In this document: one piece after another, positions 28,240 through 37,297 of the stretch
Position numbering within the stretch: the first letter of the stretch is position 1
How the letters are laid out: each line of letters begins with the position of its first letter
Assembly: GCA_945860295.1 (NCBI GenBank)
Contig: CAMAQH010000015.1
Span: 36,289-100,288 of the forward strand
Length of the DNA stretch: 64,000 nt
Origin: Prosthecobacter debontii
GTDB lineage: Bacteria > Verrucomicrobiota > Verrucomicrobiia > Verrucomicrobiales > Verrucomicrobiaceae
Direction of reading: 5' to 3'
The notes under the pieces: model-generated
What the model was told of the DNA's origin: nothing
The model's database searches: none
What the model saw: only the letters and a program-made list of their open reading frames with translations
Made by a program: the position numbers and the translations under genes

Positions 28240-28536
28240 CTAAGCGGCCAAAACACAAGGCTTGATGCGTGCCAGCACGGCCAACATTGCTGCTTCCGTC
28301 ACTTGGCGGTCATAGTGGGCTTGCAGGCTGAGCCAGACTTCGGAGGGCCATTGGAAGTAGCGGGAGAGGCGTAGCGCGGTGTCGGCAGTGATGGAGCGCT
28401 TGCCCTTCACGATTTCACTAATGCGGCGAGGTGAAACGCCGATGTCATGGGCGAGACGGTATTCAGACAGGCCAAGAGGCAGGATGAAATCCTCGCGGAG
28501 AACTTCACCGGGATGAATGGGGCTGTGCTTTTTCAT
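28240..28536 (-). CDS. higA: HigA-type antitoxin (XRE helix-turn-helix)
   Basis: A 98-residue HigA: it begins MKKHSPIHPGEVLREDFILPLGLSEYRLAHDIGV, the hallmark opening of the family, and the helix-turn-helix covers about residues 24-62 (VSPRRISEIVKGKRSITADTALRLSRYFQ). It binds and inactivates the preceding HigB toxin and represses the operon. It lies 12 bp after higB on the same strand, the toxin-first order typical of higBA. Confidence 0.92.
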   Translation of the reverse strand: MKKHSPIHPGEVLREDFILPLGLSEYRLAHDIGVSPRRISEIVKGKRSITADTALRLSRYFQWPSEVWLSLQAHYDRQVTEAAMLAVLARIKPCVLAA

Positions 28537-28548
28537 AGCGTGGAGGGA

Positions 28549-28830
28549 TCAATGGTAGTCAACGATTTCGACATCATGCGGGCCGTCTGATTCCCAGCGG
28601 AAACAGATACTCCATTGATCGTTGATGCGGATGGAGTGCTGGCCTTTGCGGTTGCCCTTGAGGGCCTCCAGGCGATTGCCGGGAGGAACGCAAAGGTGAA
28701 TCAATTCCGTGACGGCTTGAAGCTGGGCGAACTTGCGCAGGGCGGTGCGCTGGATGTTTGGCGAAAAGGCACGAATTTTCTCCAGCCGAAACAAGCGGGC
28801 GGTGTCGTCGCAGACAAAGGAACGGATCAT
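28549..28830 (-). CDS. higB: HigB-type toxin (RelE superfamily)
   Basis: A 93-residue HigB with the start MIRSFVCDDTARLFRLEK at 28830, which matches the family start; ATGs at 28848 and 28875 are upstream in frame but not conserved. Conserved features are RLEALKGNRKGQHSIRINDQWSICFRWESDGPHDVEIVDYH. HigB cleaves mRNA on the ribosome. The antitoxin gene follows 12 bp later. Confidence 0.92.
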   Translation of the reverse strand: MIRSFVCDDTARLFRLEKIRAFSPNIQRTALRKFAQLQAVTELIHLCVPPGNRLEALKGNRKGQHSIRINDQWSICFRWESDGPHDVEIVDYH

Positions 28831-28900
28831 GCATTGAGGCGATTTCATAGAAACGGGAAGCGTTAAGGGCGGCAAGAATGAAGTTCTTGGCGTGGCATTC

Positions 28901-29035
28901 TCATTTCAGGCGAAACACTTTCCCGCCATACGCGCCTCCAACACCGATCACAATTTTGGAAGAGCGTTCGGCGAGCTCGTTCTCGATGTCGGCTTTTGTG
29001 GCGTTTCTGCCAAATAGTTCATGCACCTGGCTCAT
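28901..29035 (-). pseudogene. Short orphan fragment, possibly a winged-helix C-terminus
   Basis: 44 codons starting MSQVHELFGRNATKADIENELAERSSKIVIG. The pattern resembles the small winged-helix end of replication/primase-type proteins of mobile elements. The same frame upstream reads plausibly (SPKAANIL, then a stop, ALKSGPRT), suggesting the real gene is broken. Its ATG overlaps the stop of the upstream truncated gene by four bases. The identity is uncertain. Confidence 0.35.
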
Positions 29036-29373
29036 CGTCCTGGGGCCACTTTTGAGAGCTTAGAGAATGTTAGCGGCTTTGGGACTGATAAGATTACCCG
29101 CAAAGATGAACGCGACACTGGCTTCAAAGTAGTGCCGGAGGGAAAGAGCGGCTGCACCAAGAACCCCTGATTATCTCCATTCAGACCACGAGGTGTGAGA
29201 TAATTGGTCGAAAAATCCACCTTCAAAAGAGCATGGAAAGGTGACGGCGCCGGACTTTCGACTACCGGTGAAATAGCAGGGGCAATTGCTTGGATTAATG
29301 CGGTGGATGAAATGAGTGCAACAGCAGCGAGGAGCCCTTTGCGGGTAGTTTGTGGATGAATGGGAGATTTCAT
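29032..29373 (-). pseudogene. Truncated secreted protein
   Basis: 113 codons with a signal peptide (TTRKGLLAAVALISSTALIQA) followed by FHALLKVDFSTNYLTPRGLNGDNQGFLVQPLF. The opening resembles verrucomicrobial outer-membrane or beta-barrel precursors, which are normally several hundred residues long. After LVQPLF the sequence loses protein-like character, so the gene is probably cut or frameshifted near 29140. It may be linked to the fragment at 28901-29035. Confidence 0.45.
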
Positions 29374-29598
29374 ATGTGTTTGTGTTGATTGCCCTGTGGC
29401 AAATCCCAGGAGTTGCATGGCTGGTTTCAAACACGACACAATGTCCCCACCAACTGATATTCAGTCATTTACAGCGACGATTGCTTTGAGCGACGAAAAG
29501 CTCATGTGCATCGCCCATTTCAGACTGCCACACACGCAATACCAACGCGGTCTCTCTGACCCAAGTTATGGCCGTCTTCCTCAAAAAGACGCCTCGGC

Positions 29599-31014
29599 CT
29601 AGCCAGTGATCTGGTCCGCGCACTCCTCTGCCGGGTAGGTCCAAATCTCGCTCAGTGTCGGGTGGTAATGTGGAATGATCATGAAGTCCTGCACCGTCGT
29701 GCGGTGATGCATGGCGATCACGATCTCATGAATGAGTTCCGTGGCTTGCGGACCGACACAGGTGACTCCGAGGATCTCGCCCGATTCACGGTGGGCGAGC
29801 ATCTTCACAAAGCCGTCCGTCTCACCCATGACCATGCTTTTGCCGTGATCGGCAAAGGGATAGCTGGCTGCGACGAAAGGAATGCTGAGTGACTTCAGTT
29901 CGGCCTCCCCTGCCCCTACGGCAGCAACCTGCGGATGTGAAAAGACACCGAAGAGCAGTAGGCGATAGTCCATCGTCTCACTCGCCGCTTCACCTTTCAA
30001 AAGACGGGCCGCATTGCGTGCGGCGATCTCGCCCTGCTGGATGGCGACATGCACGACATCCAGCGAACTGCACACATCACCAGCGGCAAAGATATGCGGC
30101 TGGCTGGTCTGCATCGTTGGTTGGACCGCAATCTTCTTTCCAGAAAGCGCGATGTGAGCGGCGTGAAGGTTGAGTCCCTCAGTGGCTGGGACTCGTCCCA
30201 TGGCGACGAGCACCTGATCCACCGTGACGTTGCACTCATTCTCGCCATGCAGGTATTCGATATGCTTGCGGCCATCACGCTCGCTGACGCGCTGGATCCT
30301 CGTGCCTAGATGACACTTGATGCCACGCCGTGTGTAGGCTTTCTCGATGACCGCGCTGCAGTCGGGATCGAGCCCGGTGAGAAACTGCGGTCCGCGCTGG
30401 ATCAGCGTGACCTGCCTGCCAATGCTCTCCAAATAATGCGCCATCTCCAGTGCGATGGCACCGCCGCCGAGCACCGCGAAGCTTTGAGGCAGCTCGGCGG
30501 CATCTAGCACATCGTCACTGGTCCAATAGCCCGTCTCCACGAGCCCCGGAATTGGCGGCACACTCGCGACAGAGCCGGTGGTGATGCAGAATGAACGTGA
30601 AGTGAGCATGAACGAGGCCGAGCCATCACGCGGCAGTACCTCGATCTCCTGCTGGCTAACGAACGATGCATGTCCTCGATACAGCCCAAAGCGTCCATCT
30701 TCGAGCTGGCCCTGCCGATAGCCCGCGAATTCAGCAATCAACCTGCGCTTGCGATCTCGGATCGCCATCACATCCACGCCCAGCGGTTGCGCTTTCAAGC
30801 CAAACTCCGCCGCGTGACGAATCGTCAGGTAGCGGTCGGCGGATTCGATCAGCGTCTTGCTCGGCATGCAGCCGCGCAGGATGCACAGGCCGCCCAGTTC
30901 CGCCGCGCCATCCACGACGGCGACTCTGAGTCCGAGCGAGTGCGCCGTGCGCGCCGCTGCATAGCCCGCACTGCCGCCGCCGATCACGATGAAATCAAAA
31001 TGTGTGTCGCTCAT
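29599..31014 (-). CDS. Dihydrolipoamide dehydrogenase-like flavoprotein disulfide reductase
   Basis: A 471-residue class I pyridine nucleotide-disulfide oxidoreductase. It has FAD-binding GGGSAGYAAARTA near residue 12, the redox-active pair in GGLCILRGCMPSK (near residues 43-48), NAD(P)-binding VLGGGAIALEMAHYL near 180, and the dimerisation domain with the active-site HYHPTLSEIW near the end. It may be a lipoamide dehydrogenase, mercuric reductase-like or soluble transhydrogenase-like enzyme. The context gives no 2-oxoacid dehydrogenase partner, so the substrate is open. The start at 31014 (MSDTHFDFIVIGGG) fits the family better than 31026. Confidence 0.85.
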   Translation of the reverse strand: MSDTHFDFIVIGGGSAGYAAARTAHSLGLRVAVVDGAAELGGLCILRGCMPSKTLIESADRYLTIRHAAEFGLKAQPLGVDVMAIRDRKRRLIAEFAGYRQGQLEDGRFGLYRGHASFVSQQEIEVLPRDGSASFMLTSRSFCITTGSVASVPPIPGLVETGYWTSDDVLDAAELPQSFAVLGGGAIALEMAHYLESIGRQVTLIQRGPQFLTGLDPDCSAVIEKAYTRRGIKCHLGTRIQRVSERDGRKHIEYLHGENECNVTVDQVLVAMGRVPATEGLNLHAAHIALSGKKIAVQPTMQTSQPHIFAAGDVCSSLDVVHVAIQQGEIAARNAARLLKGEAASETMDYRLLLFGVFSHPQVAAVGAGEAELKSLSIPFVAASYPFADHGKSMVMGETDGFVKMLAHRESGEILGVTCVGPQATELIHEIVIAMHHRTTVQDFMIIPHYHPTLSEIWTYPAEECADQITG

Positions 31015-31123
31015 GCCTGACTCCAAAGCGTGCTAGATCACCGCTGCAATGGGCTATTTTTCCCGCATCTGAACATCGACACCTGGAAAGTCGGACCGCC
31101 TCCGCTTCGTTCAGGGCTGGCTC

Positions 31124-33391
31124 ATGCGCTTCCTTCTTCTCCTGCTCCCTCTAGCGACCTATGCTGCCGTGGATTTCACCGCCGACGTGTATCCCGTGCT
31201 CCAGCGTGCCTGCATCGAGTGTCATGGTGCCGAGCAGGGGAAAGGCGGGCAGCGGCTGCACTCGCGTGAGGTTTTCGCCAAAGCCGATCATCAGGAAATC
31301 CTGCGCCGCGTAGCTCTGCCGCGCAGTGACAAGGAGGCGATGCCGAAGCACGGCACACCACTGACCACTGCTGAGATTCAAAAGCTCCGTGATTGGATCG
31401 CCGCTGGTGCCAAGTGGCCCGACAGCGTGGTCTCTGCGAAACACTGGTCCTATGTGCCACCTGTGCGTGCTGCACTGCCTGTCGTCAAAGACGGCGCTTG
31501 GTCCAAGAATCCTGTGGATCGCTTCATCCTCGCTCACTTGGAGAAAGAAGGCCTGCCGCATTCGACCGAGGCTGATCCGGCGGCGTTGTATCGTCGCCTC
31601 TCACTCGATCTCACCGGACTGCCGCCGACCATCACGGTGGTGGATGCGTTTGTGAAAGCCTACGCCGTGGATGCTGACAAGGCCGTGGATGCGGCTGCCG
31701 ACACACTGCTCACCTCACGCGAGTTCGGCGTGCGCTGGGCGCGGCCCTGGCTTGATCTCGCACGCTACGCCGACTCACACGGCTTTCAGCGGGATGATCT
31801 GCGCGAGATCTGGGCCTTTCGCGACTGGGTGGTGGATGCATTGAATGCAGACATGCCCTTTGATCAGTTCACCATCGAGCAGGTCGCGGGTGATCTGCTG
31901 CCAAATGCCACGCCTCAGCAAATCATCGCCACCGGATTCCACCGCTGCACACCGACGAATGTTGAAGCCGGCTCCGAGCCTGAGGAGACGCGCATTAATC
32001 AAGTGATCGACCGCGTGAATACCACCGGCGCGGTTTGGCTCGGCAGCACGCTGGAGTGCGCGCAGTGCCATAACCACAAGTTTGATCCCTTTACCCAGCA
32101 CGACTACTACAGCCTACTCGCTTACTTCAACAACACCGAGAAGGAAGCCGAGCGAACGAACCCGAAGACTCCCGGAAGCATTCAGTTCAAAGGCGTGCCA
32201 CTCGTGCTCACTGGCGGCGATGGCGGAGATGTCGAGAGGAAGCGGGATCTCACGCAGAAAGTCGCTGACCTGGAGTTCAAGATCGGCGAAGCGGATGACA
32301 AGCGCGAAGTCGTGCTCATGAAGAAGCAAATGCAGGCCATGCAGAAGCAGCTCACCGCCATCCAGGTGCCCACCACAGAAGTCATGCGCGAACTGCCCCA
32401 GCCACGCATGAGCGCTATCTTCAAGCGCGGCGTTTATACCGACCCGACCGATCCCGTCACCGCCACCACGCCCGCCATCTTTACTGGCAAAGTCAGCGGC
32501 CCGCCGAACCGTCTCACGCTTTCTAGATGGTTGGTTAGCCGTGATAACCCACTCGTCGCCCGTGTCACCGTGAACCGCTGGTGGGCTGAGCTTTTCGGGC
32601 GCGGCATCGTCAGCACTGTGGAGGACTTTGGCATCAAAGGCACGGCTCCCACGCATCCCGAGCTGCTCGACTGGCTAGCCGTCGAGTTCATGGAGCAGGG
32701 CTGGAGTATGAAGCACCTTTTGAAGGTGATCGTGACATCGCGTGCCTACCGGCAGAGTTCTCAGTTCGCGGTTCGCGGTTCGCAGTTGGCTCAGACACAG
32801 GATCCCGACAACGCCCTCCTCTGGCGCGGCCCGCGTCTGCGACTCGATGCCGAGGCGATCCGTGACAACGCGCTCGCCATCGCTGGCCTGCTCAATCTCA
32901 AACAGGGTGGCACCCCCATCCGCCCGCCGCAGCCCGATGGCCTGTGGGCAAAGGTTGGCGGCCAGCAATACAAGTATGAAATCAGCCCCGGTGCAGAGCA
33001 GTATCGGCGGGGCCTTTATGTCGTGCTCAAGCGCGGTGCCCCGTATCCCAGCTTCGTGAATTTCGACGCCAGTGCGCGCATGGCCTGCGTCGTTAAGCGC
33101 AGCCGCTCGAATACACCGCTGCAAGCTCTCACGCTGCTCAATGATCCCGTCTATGTTCAGGCCGCACAAGGATTCGCCAAACGCATCGTCAGCGAGTCCG
33201 TCAGTGCTTCTGTGGATGAGCGCCTCCGATACGCCCTGCGTCTCGCCCTTTCTCGTGAACCGCGCTCTCAGGAGATTGATGTCCTGCGTCTGCTCTATGA
33301 AACGCAGCGCGCCGCTAAGGATGAATCCTCCGCGTGGCAAGCCATCGCCACCGCCATCCTGAATCTCGACGAGACGATCACCAAAGGGTGA
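31124..33391 (+). CDS. PSCyt1-DUF1549-DUF1553 secreted haem protein
   Basis: A 755-residue protein with signal peptide MRFLLLLLPLATYA, an N-terminal PSCyt1 domain with haem motif CIECHG near residue 30, DUF1549 with a second motif CAQCHNHKFDPF near 310, a charged helical segment near 365-425, and C-terminal DUF1553 (RWLVSRDNPLVARVTVNRWWAELFGRGIV; RSNTPLQALTLLNDPVY). No DUF1501 gene is adjacent, which is unusual. Residues about 547-559 (FAVRGSQLAQTQD) are an insertion absent from the paralogue at 42160, encoded by a short 'gttcgcg' tandem repeat. Confidence 0.88.
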   Translation: MRFLLLLLPLATYAAVDFTADVYPVLQRACIECHGAEQGKGGQRLHSREVFAKADHQEILRRVALPRSDKEAMPKHGTPLTTAEIQKLRDWIAAGAKWPDSVVSAKHWSYVPPVRAALPVVKDGAWSKNPVDRFILAHLEKEGLPHSTEADPAALYRRLSLDLTGLPPTITVVDAFVKAYAVDADKAVDAAADTLLTSREFGVRWARPWLDLARYADSHGFQRDDLREIWAFRDWVVDALNADMPFDQFTIEQVAGDLLPNATPQQIIATGFHRCTPTNVEAGSEPEETRINQVIDRVNTTGAVWLGSTLECAQCHNHKFDPFTQHDYYSLLAYFNNTEKEAERTNPKTPGSIQFKGVPLVLTGGDGGDVERKRDLTQKVADLEFKIGEADDKREVVLMKKQMQAMQKQLTAIQVPTTEVMRELPQPRMSAIFKRGVYTDPTDPVTATTPAIFTGKVSGPPNRLTLSRWLVSRDNPLVARVTVNRWWAELFGRGIVSTVEDFGIKGTAPTHPELLDWLAVEFMEQGWSMKHLLKVIVTSRAYRQSSQFAVRGSQLAQTQDPDNALLWRGPRLRLDAEAIRDNALAIAGLLNLKQGGTPIRPPQPDGLWAKVGGQQYKYEISPGAEQYRRGLYVVLKRGAPYPSFVNFDASARMACVVKRSRSNTPLQALTLLNDPVYVQAAQGFAKRIVSESVSASVDERLRYALRLALSREPRSQEIDVLRLLYETQRAAKDESSAWQAIATAILNLDETITKG

Positions 33392-34048
33392 GAAAAAGGA
33401 GCGCTGCTTGCTTGTTGAAGAGGACGTGAGTCTTCATCTGGATCGCTCGCGCGGCAGACATTCGCCGTGGTCGCACCACCCCAGACGGCGGATGGCGGAC
33501 CATCCGCCCACCCCTTTCCAGCCGCCTCAGCCAAATTTGCCGGAGCCCGAAAACTCCCCGAAGCGCGGAATTCTCTCCGCAGCAGGTCGAATACACGCAA
33601 GCCCTGCCTCTACCCAACAGCGTCTTCAAGCCCGAAGCCAATCGACTCGACTGACACACCACGCCGATCTCCGACCGCAGAGTCTCAGAGTTTCAGAGTT
33701 CGGAGCACCGGCTTTAGACGGTCCCTGTCCGCTACATTGGATCTTCAAAGAACCGGCTAAAGCCGGTGCTCCGAACGCCGACAAGCCCTTCCCCACACTG
33801 ACCTCGGATGCATTGGCCTCCGTTTCAGTCTCTCAGCCGAGCCACTTGCAAAGCCTGCTGTGCCCAGGCATCAACCTCTCTGTGCTCAGACAGTGACCCC
33901 TTTGTGCTCACACCACGCCGTGGCACTCCGCCTACTTCGATTTGACGATCCCGCAATCTCCCCGTGCCGCACCGCAAACCTCCGACCCCCTGCCTGCAAT
34001 CGACGAGTTGGCAACTTGCTTACACCACTTTCCGCCCCATTATTCCCA
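33392..34048. other. Gene-free stretch with a hairpin and REPIN-like repeat
   Basis: About 657 bases between the haem protein and the propeller gene. It holds a perfect 9-bp stem (ggcggatgg / ccatccgcc, 33487-33508) with no T-run, and the second REPIN-like pair at 33699-33775. The long open frames here overlap in several directions and show no signature. The promoter of the propeller gene should lie between 33780 and 34048. Confidence 0.5.
33699..33775. repeat. REPIN-like paired palindromic repeat, copy 2
   Basis: Left arm from 33699 (ttcggagcaccggctttag) and right arm 33744-33775 with core CCGGCTAAAGCCGGTGCTCC, in inverse orientation and separated by about 21 bases. Same family as 24090-24198, with the right arms agreeing at 30 of 32 positions. 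Confidence 0.75.
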
Positions 34049-37000
34049 ATGACTCCATCCTCCAACCATCGCCAGAGTTTGCCACTCGCCTGGTTGATTG
34101 TCCTTACCTTGATCACTGCCGCCCTACCAACCGCCGCCGCGCCGCCGGACATGCTGCTTCATTCCATTCCTCCGCCATCCAGTGCTTTGCAGTCGGGCGC
34201 ACAGCTTGGCGGCAGCGTCGCGGTAGAGGGAGATTACACGGTCGTCGGGGCACTTGGTGACGACATCGGTGGAGCCGACTCTGGCGTTGTTAAGGTATTC
34301 GATTCCACGACCGGAGAGCTGCTCTGGCTGATTACCAATCCAAGTCCAGCGGGGAATGACCAGTTTGGTTACCCGGTAGCGATTTCTGGCACACGAGTAG
34401 TCGTGGGAGCCACCAGGGATGACACGGGGGCGACCGATGCAGGCAGTGTCTATGTCTATGACCTGAGTTCAGGCACCCCGACCGTGCCAGTAACCACGCT
34501 CAATAATCCTTCACCGGAGGCGACCGATCTGTTTGGCATCTCGGTAGCTATCTCTGGCACGCAGGTAGTGATAGGAGCTAACGGCGACAACACCGGAGCA
34601 AGCAATGCTGGCAGTGCCTATGTCTATGAACTCAGCAGCGGCACCCCCACGGTTCCCGTTGTCACGCTCGACAATCCTAGCCCAGCGTTGGATGACGAGT
34701 TCGGCTTCTTGGTAGCGATCTCCGGCACTCGGCTGCTGGTGACGTCTCCTGCGGACGACACTGGAGCGGCCAACGCAGGCAGCGCCTATGTCTATGAATT
34801 GAGCAGCGCCACACCAGCGGTGCCTGTGATCACCCTCAATCACCCCACCCTCATGGCGGGTGATCGATTTGGCCGCGCGGCTGCCATTTCTGGCTCGTAT
34901 GTGGTGGTGGGAGCTTACTTGAATGACACAGGAGCGTCAGACTCGGGCAGCGCCTATGTTTATGAAGTCAGCAGCGCCACGCCAACAGTCCCATTGGTCA
35001 CCCTGAATAACCCCACCCCTGCCTCGGGCGACTGGTTCGGCAGAGCCGTAGCGGTAGACGGCACGCGAGTGGTCATAGCCGCTGCCTTGGATAACACTGG
35101 TGCGTCCGATGCCGGTAGTGCCTATGTCTATGACCTGACCAGCGGTACGCCCGCATTACCGGTGGCCACGCTAAACAACCCAACTCCGGCGGTGAATGAC
35201 CAGTTTGGTGGCTCGCTCGCCATATCCGGCACGCGCGTGGTGGTCGGGGCTTATCTGGACGACACGGGCGCGACGGACGCGGGCAGCGCGTATGTGTATG
35301 ACGTGAGCAGCGGTACGCCCACCGTGCCTGTGGTAGCGCTGAACAATCCTAGCCTGTTACCGGGCGACAAGTTCAGCTACTCTGTGGCGGTCTCCGGCAA
35401 CCTGATGGTGGTGGGGGCTTACCTTCTGGATGTGGCGGGATCAAGCGAAGTGGGAGCTGCCTACGTCTATGACCTGACCAGCGGAACGCCCACGGTACCA
35501 ATCTTCACCCTGAACAATCCCAGCCCGACGGCGCTTGATGGGTTTGGCGTCTCGGTTGCAATCTCCGGAACGCGTGTGGTGGTGGGGGCTTTATGGGACG
35601 ATACTGGAGCATACGATGCCGGTAGCGCCTATGTCTATGACCTCAGCAGCGGTTCGCCCACAGTGCCCGTGATGACACTGAACAACCCTAGTCCTGCAGC
35701 GAGTGATTACTTTGGAATATCGGTGGCGATCTTTGGCACGCGGGTGGTGGTCGGGGCTTACTTTGACGATATGGGCGCGACCAATTCTGGCAGTGCGTAT
35801 GTTTATGATGTCAGCAGCGGCTCGCCTACTGTGCCCGTGAGCACGCTGAACAATCCCAGCCCGGCTGTAGAGGATCGCTTCGGCAGATCTGTGGCGATAT
35901 CTGGTACCCGGATAGTAGTAGGTGCAAGCTATGATGACACAAGCGCGACGGACGCAGGTACCGCATACGTGTACGACTTGAGTAGCGGGACGCCCACTAT
36001 GCCTGTGGCTACACTGAGTAACCCTAGTCCGGGGCTGGGTGAACAGTTCGGCTTTTCGGTCGCAATCTCCGGCACACGGGTAGTGGCTGGCGCAATGTAC
36101 GATGACACAAGCGCGAGCGATGCCGGGAGTGCCTATATCTATGAGCTGAGCAGCGGCACACCCACGGTGCCGTTGATAACGTTGAACAACCCAAGCCCTG
36201 GGGCCGGTGACGCCTTCGGGTGGGCGGTAGCTATCTCTGGCACACGGGTGGTCGTGGGGGCTATGCGCGACGATACAGGAGCGGCTGATGCAGGAAGCGC
36301 GCACGTTTATGAAACCAGCAGTGCCACACCCACGGTGCCGGTGGCCGCACTGCACAATCCCAGTCCTGCGGCTGGTGACGCCTTCGGTTGGGCCGTAGCG
36401 ATTGATGGCAGCACCATCGCCATCGGCAGCCCCTACGACGACACGGTGACCTATGACAAAGGCTATGCCTACGTCTTCAATGCTTTCCCTGAACTCGTCG
36501 TGGAGGTGCAACCTTCCAACGCCAACGTGAGTGATGGCGGCAATCGCGACTTCGGCATCACCGTGACGGGTAGCACGACGAGCATGACCTTCACCGTCAA
36601 GAACATCGGTTACAATGATCTGATCATCACCGGCACCCCCAAGGTGGCGGTGAGCGGCACGCATGGGGCGCTGTTCGCCATCACCGCCCAACCGACATCC
36701 CCCATCACCGCGCCGACGGGCACGACGACTTTTACCGTGCAGTTTCTCCCCACCAGCGGCGGGGTGAAGACCGCTGCTCTCTCCATCCCAAACAATGACG
36801 TGGATGAGTCCCCCTTTGACATCAACCTCACGGGCACGGCACTCGCCTTCACGGATGACACGGACGCCGATGGGCTGAATGACGCCTCGGAATTCCAGAT
36901 GGCAACGCTGGGCTACGACTGGCAGGTGAGCCAGCCAGCTCTGGTGAACACGCTCATGAGCAGCGCCACGGGGGCCGGCCTATACAATCAGACGCTCTAC

Positions 37001-37297
37001 AACGCCAACCGCACGGCAGGGCAGAACGATGTGATCAACTCCCCCAACACCTACAGCCTCTACACACTCTCCCAGGTGCAGGCGCTGAACGTGCCCACGC
37101 CGCTGCTCCAGAAGAATCCAACCACGGGCATCTTCACGCTGACCCTCGGCGTGGCGAAGAGCACGGACCTCAATATCTTCAATCCCTTCCCCATGAGTGG
37201 TCCCGGCACCGCAACGGTCATCAATGGCCAAGGCAAGCTGGAGTTCCAGTTCACCGTGCCGGACAACGCGGCCTTTTTCAAGGTGCAGGCGCAGTAG
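34049..37297 (+). CDS. Giant secreted FG-GAP-type beta-propeller protein with 14 repeats
   Basis: A 1082-residue protein; the ATG at 34049 gives a signal peptide (SLPLAWLIVLTLITAALPTAAA), and the open frame upstream to 33860 is not protein-like. About 14 repeats of 56 residues follow (consensus FGxSVAISGTRVVVGAxxDD, then TGAxDAGSAYVYDLSSGTPT and VPVxTLNNPSPxxxD), each an FG-GAP/integrin-alpha-type blade. Fourteen equals two seven-bladed propellers. A choice-of-anchor/ASH-like domain comes next (FTVKNIGYNDLIITG...FTVQFLPTSGGVKTAALSIPNND), then a DTDADGLNDASEF calcium-binding-type motif and a C-terminus ending FFKVQAQ. Probably a surface adhesin. Confidence 0.8.
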   Translation: MTPSSNHRQSLPLAWLIVLTLITAALPTAAAPPDMLLHSIPPPSSALQSGAQLGGSVAVEGDYTVVGALGDDIGGADSGVVKVFDSTTGELLWLITNPSPAGNDQFGYPVAISGTRVVVGATRDDTGATDAGSVYVYDLSSGTPTVPVTTLNNPSPEATDLFGISVAISGTQVVIGANGDNTGASNAGSAYVYELSSGTPTVPVVTLDNPSPALDDEFGFLVAISGTRLLVTSPADDTGAANAGSAYVYELSSATPAVPVITLNHPTLMAGDRFGRAAAISGSYVVVGAYLNDTGASDSGSAYVYEVSSATPTVPLVTLNNPTPASGDWFGRAVAVDGTRVVIAAALDNTGASDAGSAYVYDLTSGTPALPVATLNNPTPAVNDQFGGSLAISGTRVVVGAYLDDTGATDAGSAYVYDVSSGTPTVPVVALNNPSLLPGDKFSYSVAVSGNLMVVGAYLLDVAGSSEVGAAYVYDLTSGTPTVPIFTLNNPSPTALDGFGVSVAISGTRVVVGALWDDTGAYDAGSAYVYDLSSGSPTVPVMTLNNPSPAASDYFGISVAIFGTRVVVGAYFDDMGATNSGSAYVYDVSSGSPTVPVSTLNNPSPAVEDRFGRSVAISGTRIVVGASYDDTSATDAGTAYVYDLSSGTPTMPVATLSNPSPGLGEQFGFSVAISGTRVVAGAMYDDTSASDAGSAYIYELSSGTPTVPLITLNNPSPGAGDAFGWAVAISGTRVVVGAMRDDTGAADAGSAHVYETSSATPTVPVAALHNPSPAAGDAFGWAVAIDGSTIAIGSPYDDTVTYDKGYAYVFNAFPELVVEVQPSNANVSDGGNRDFGITVTGSTTSMTFTVKNIGYNDLIITGTPKVAVSGTHGALFAITAQPTSPITAPTGTTTFTVQFLPTSGGVKTAALSIPNNDVDESPFDINLTGTALAFTDDTDADGLNDASEFQMATLGYDWQVSQPALVNTLMSSATGAGLYNQTLYNANRTAGQNDVINSPNTYSLYTLSQVQALNVPTPLLQKNPTTGIFTLTLGVAKSTDLNIFNPFPMSGPGTATVINGQGKLEFQFTVPDNAAFFKVQAQ

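Noticed and set aside
33487..33508. Perfect 9-bp hairpin as terminator of the haem protein gene
   Set aside because: No T-run follows on either strand, and it lies about 96 bp after the stop codon.
34370..36440. Regular DNA periodicity that could suggest a CRISPR or satellite array
   Set aside because: The period is 168 bases, has no spacers, and encodes a clean protein repeat.
35591..36691. 366-codon minus-strand open frame within the propeller gene
   Set aside because: It is a shadow created by the 168-base coding repeats; its protein is a repeated His/Arg/Ala-rich string without signature.
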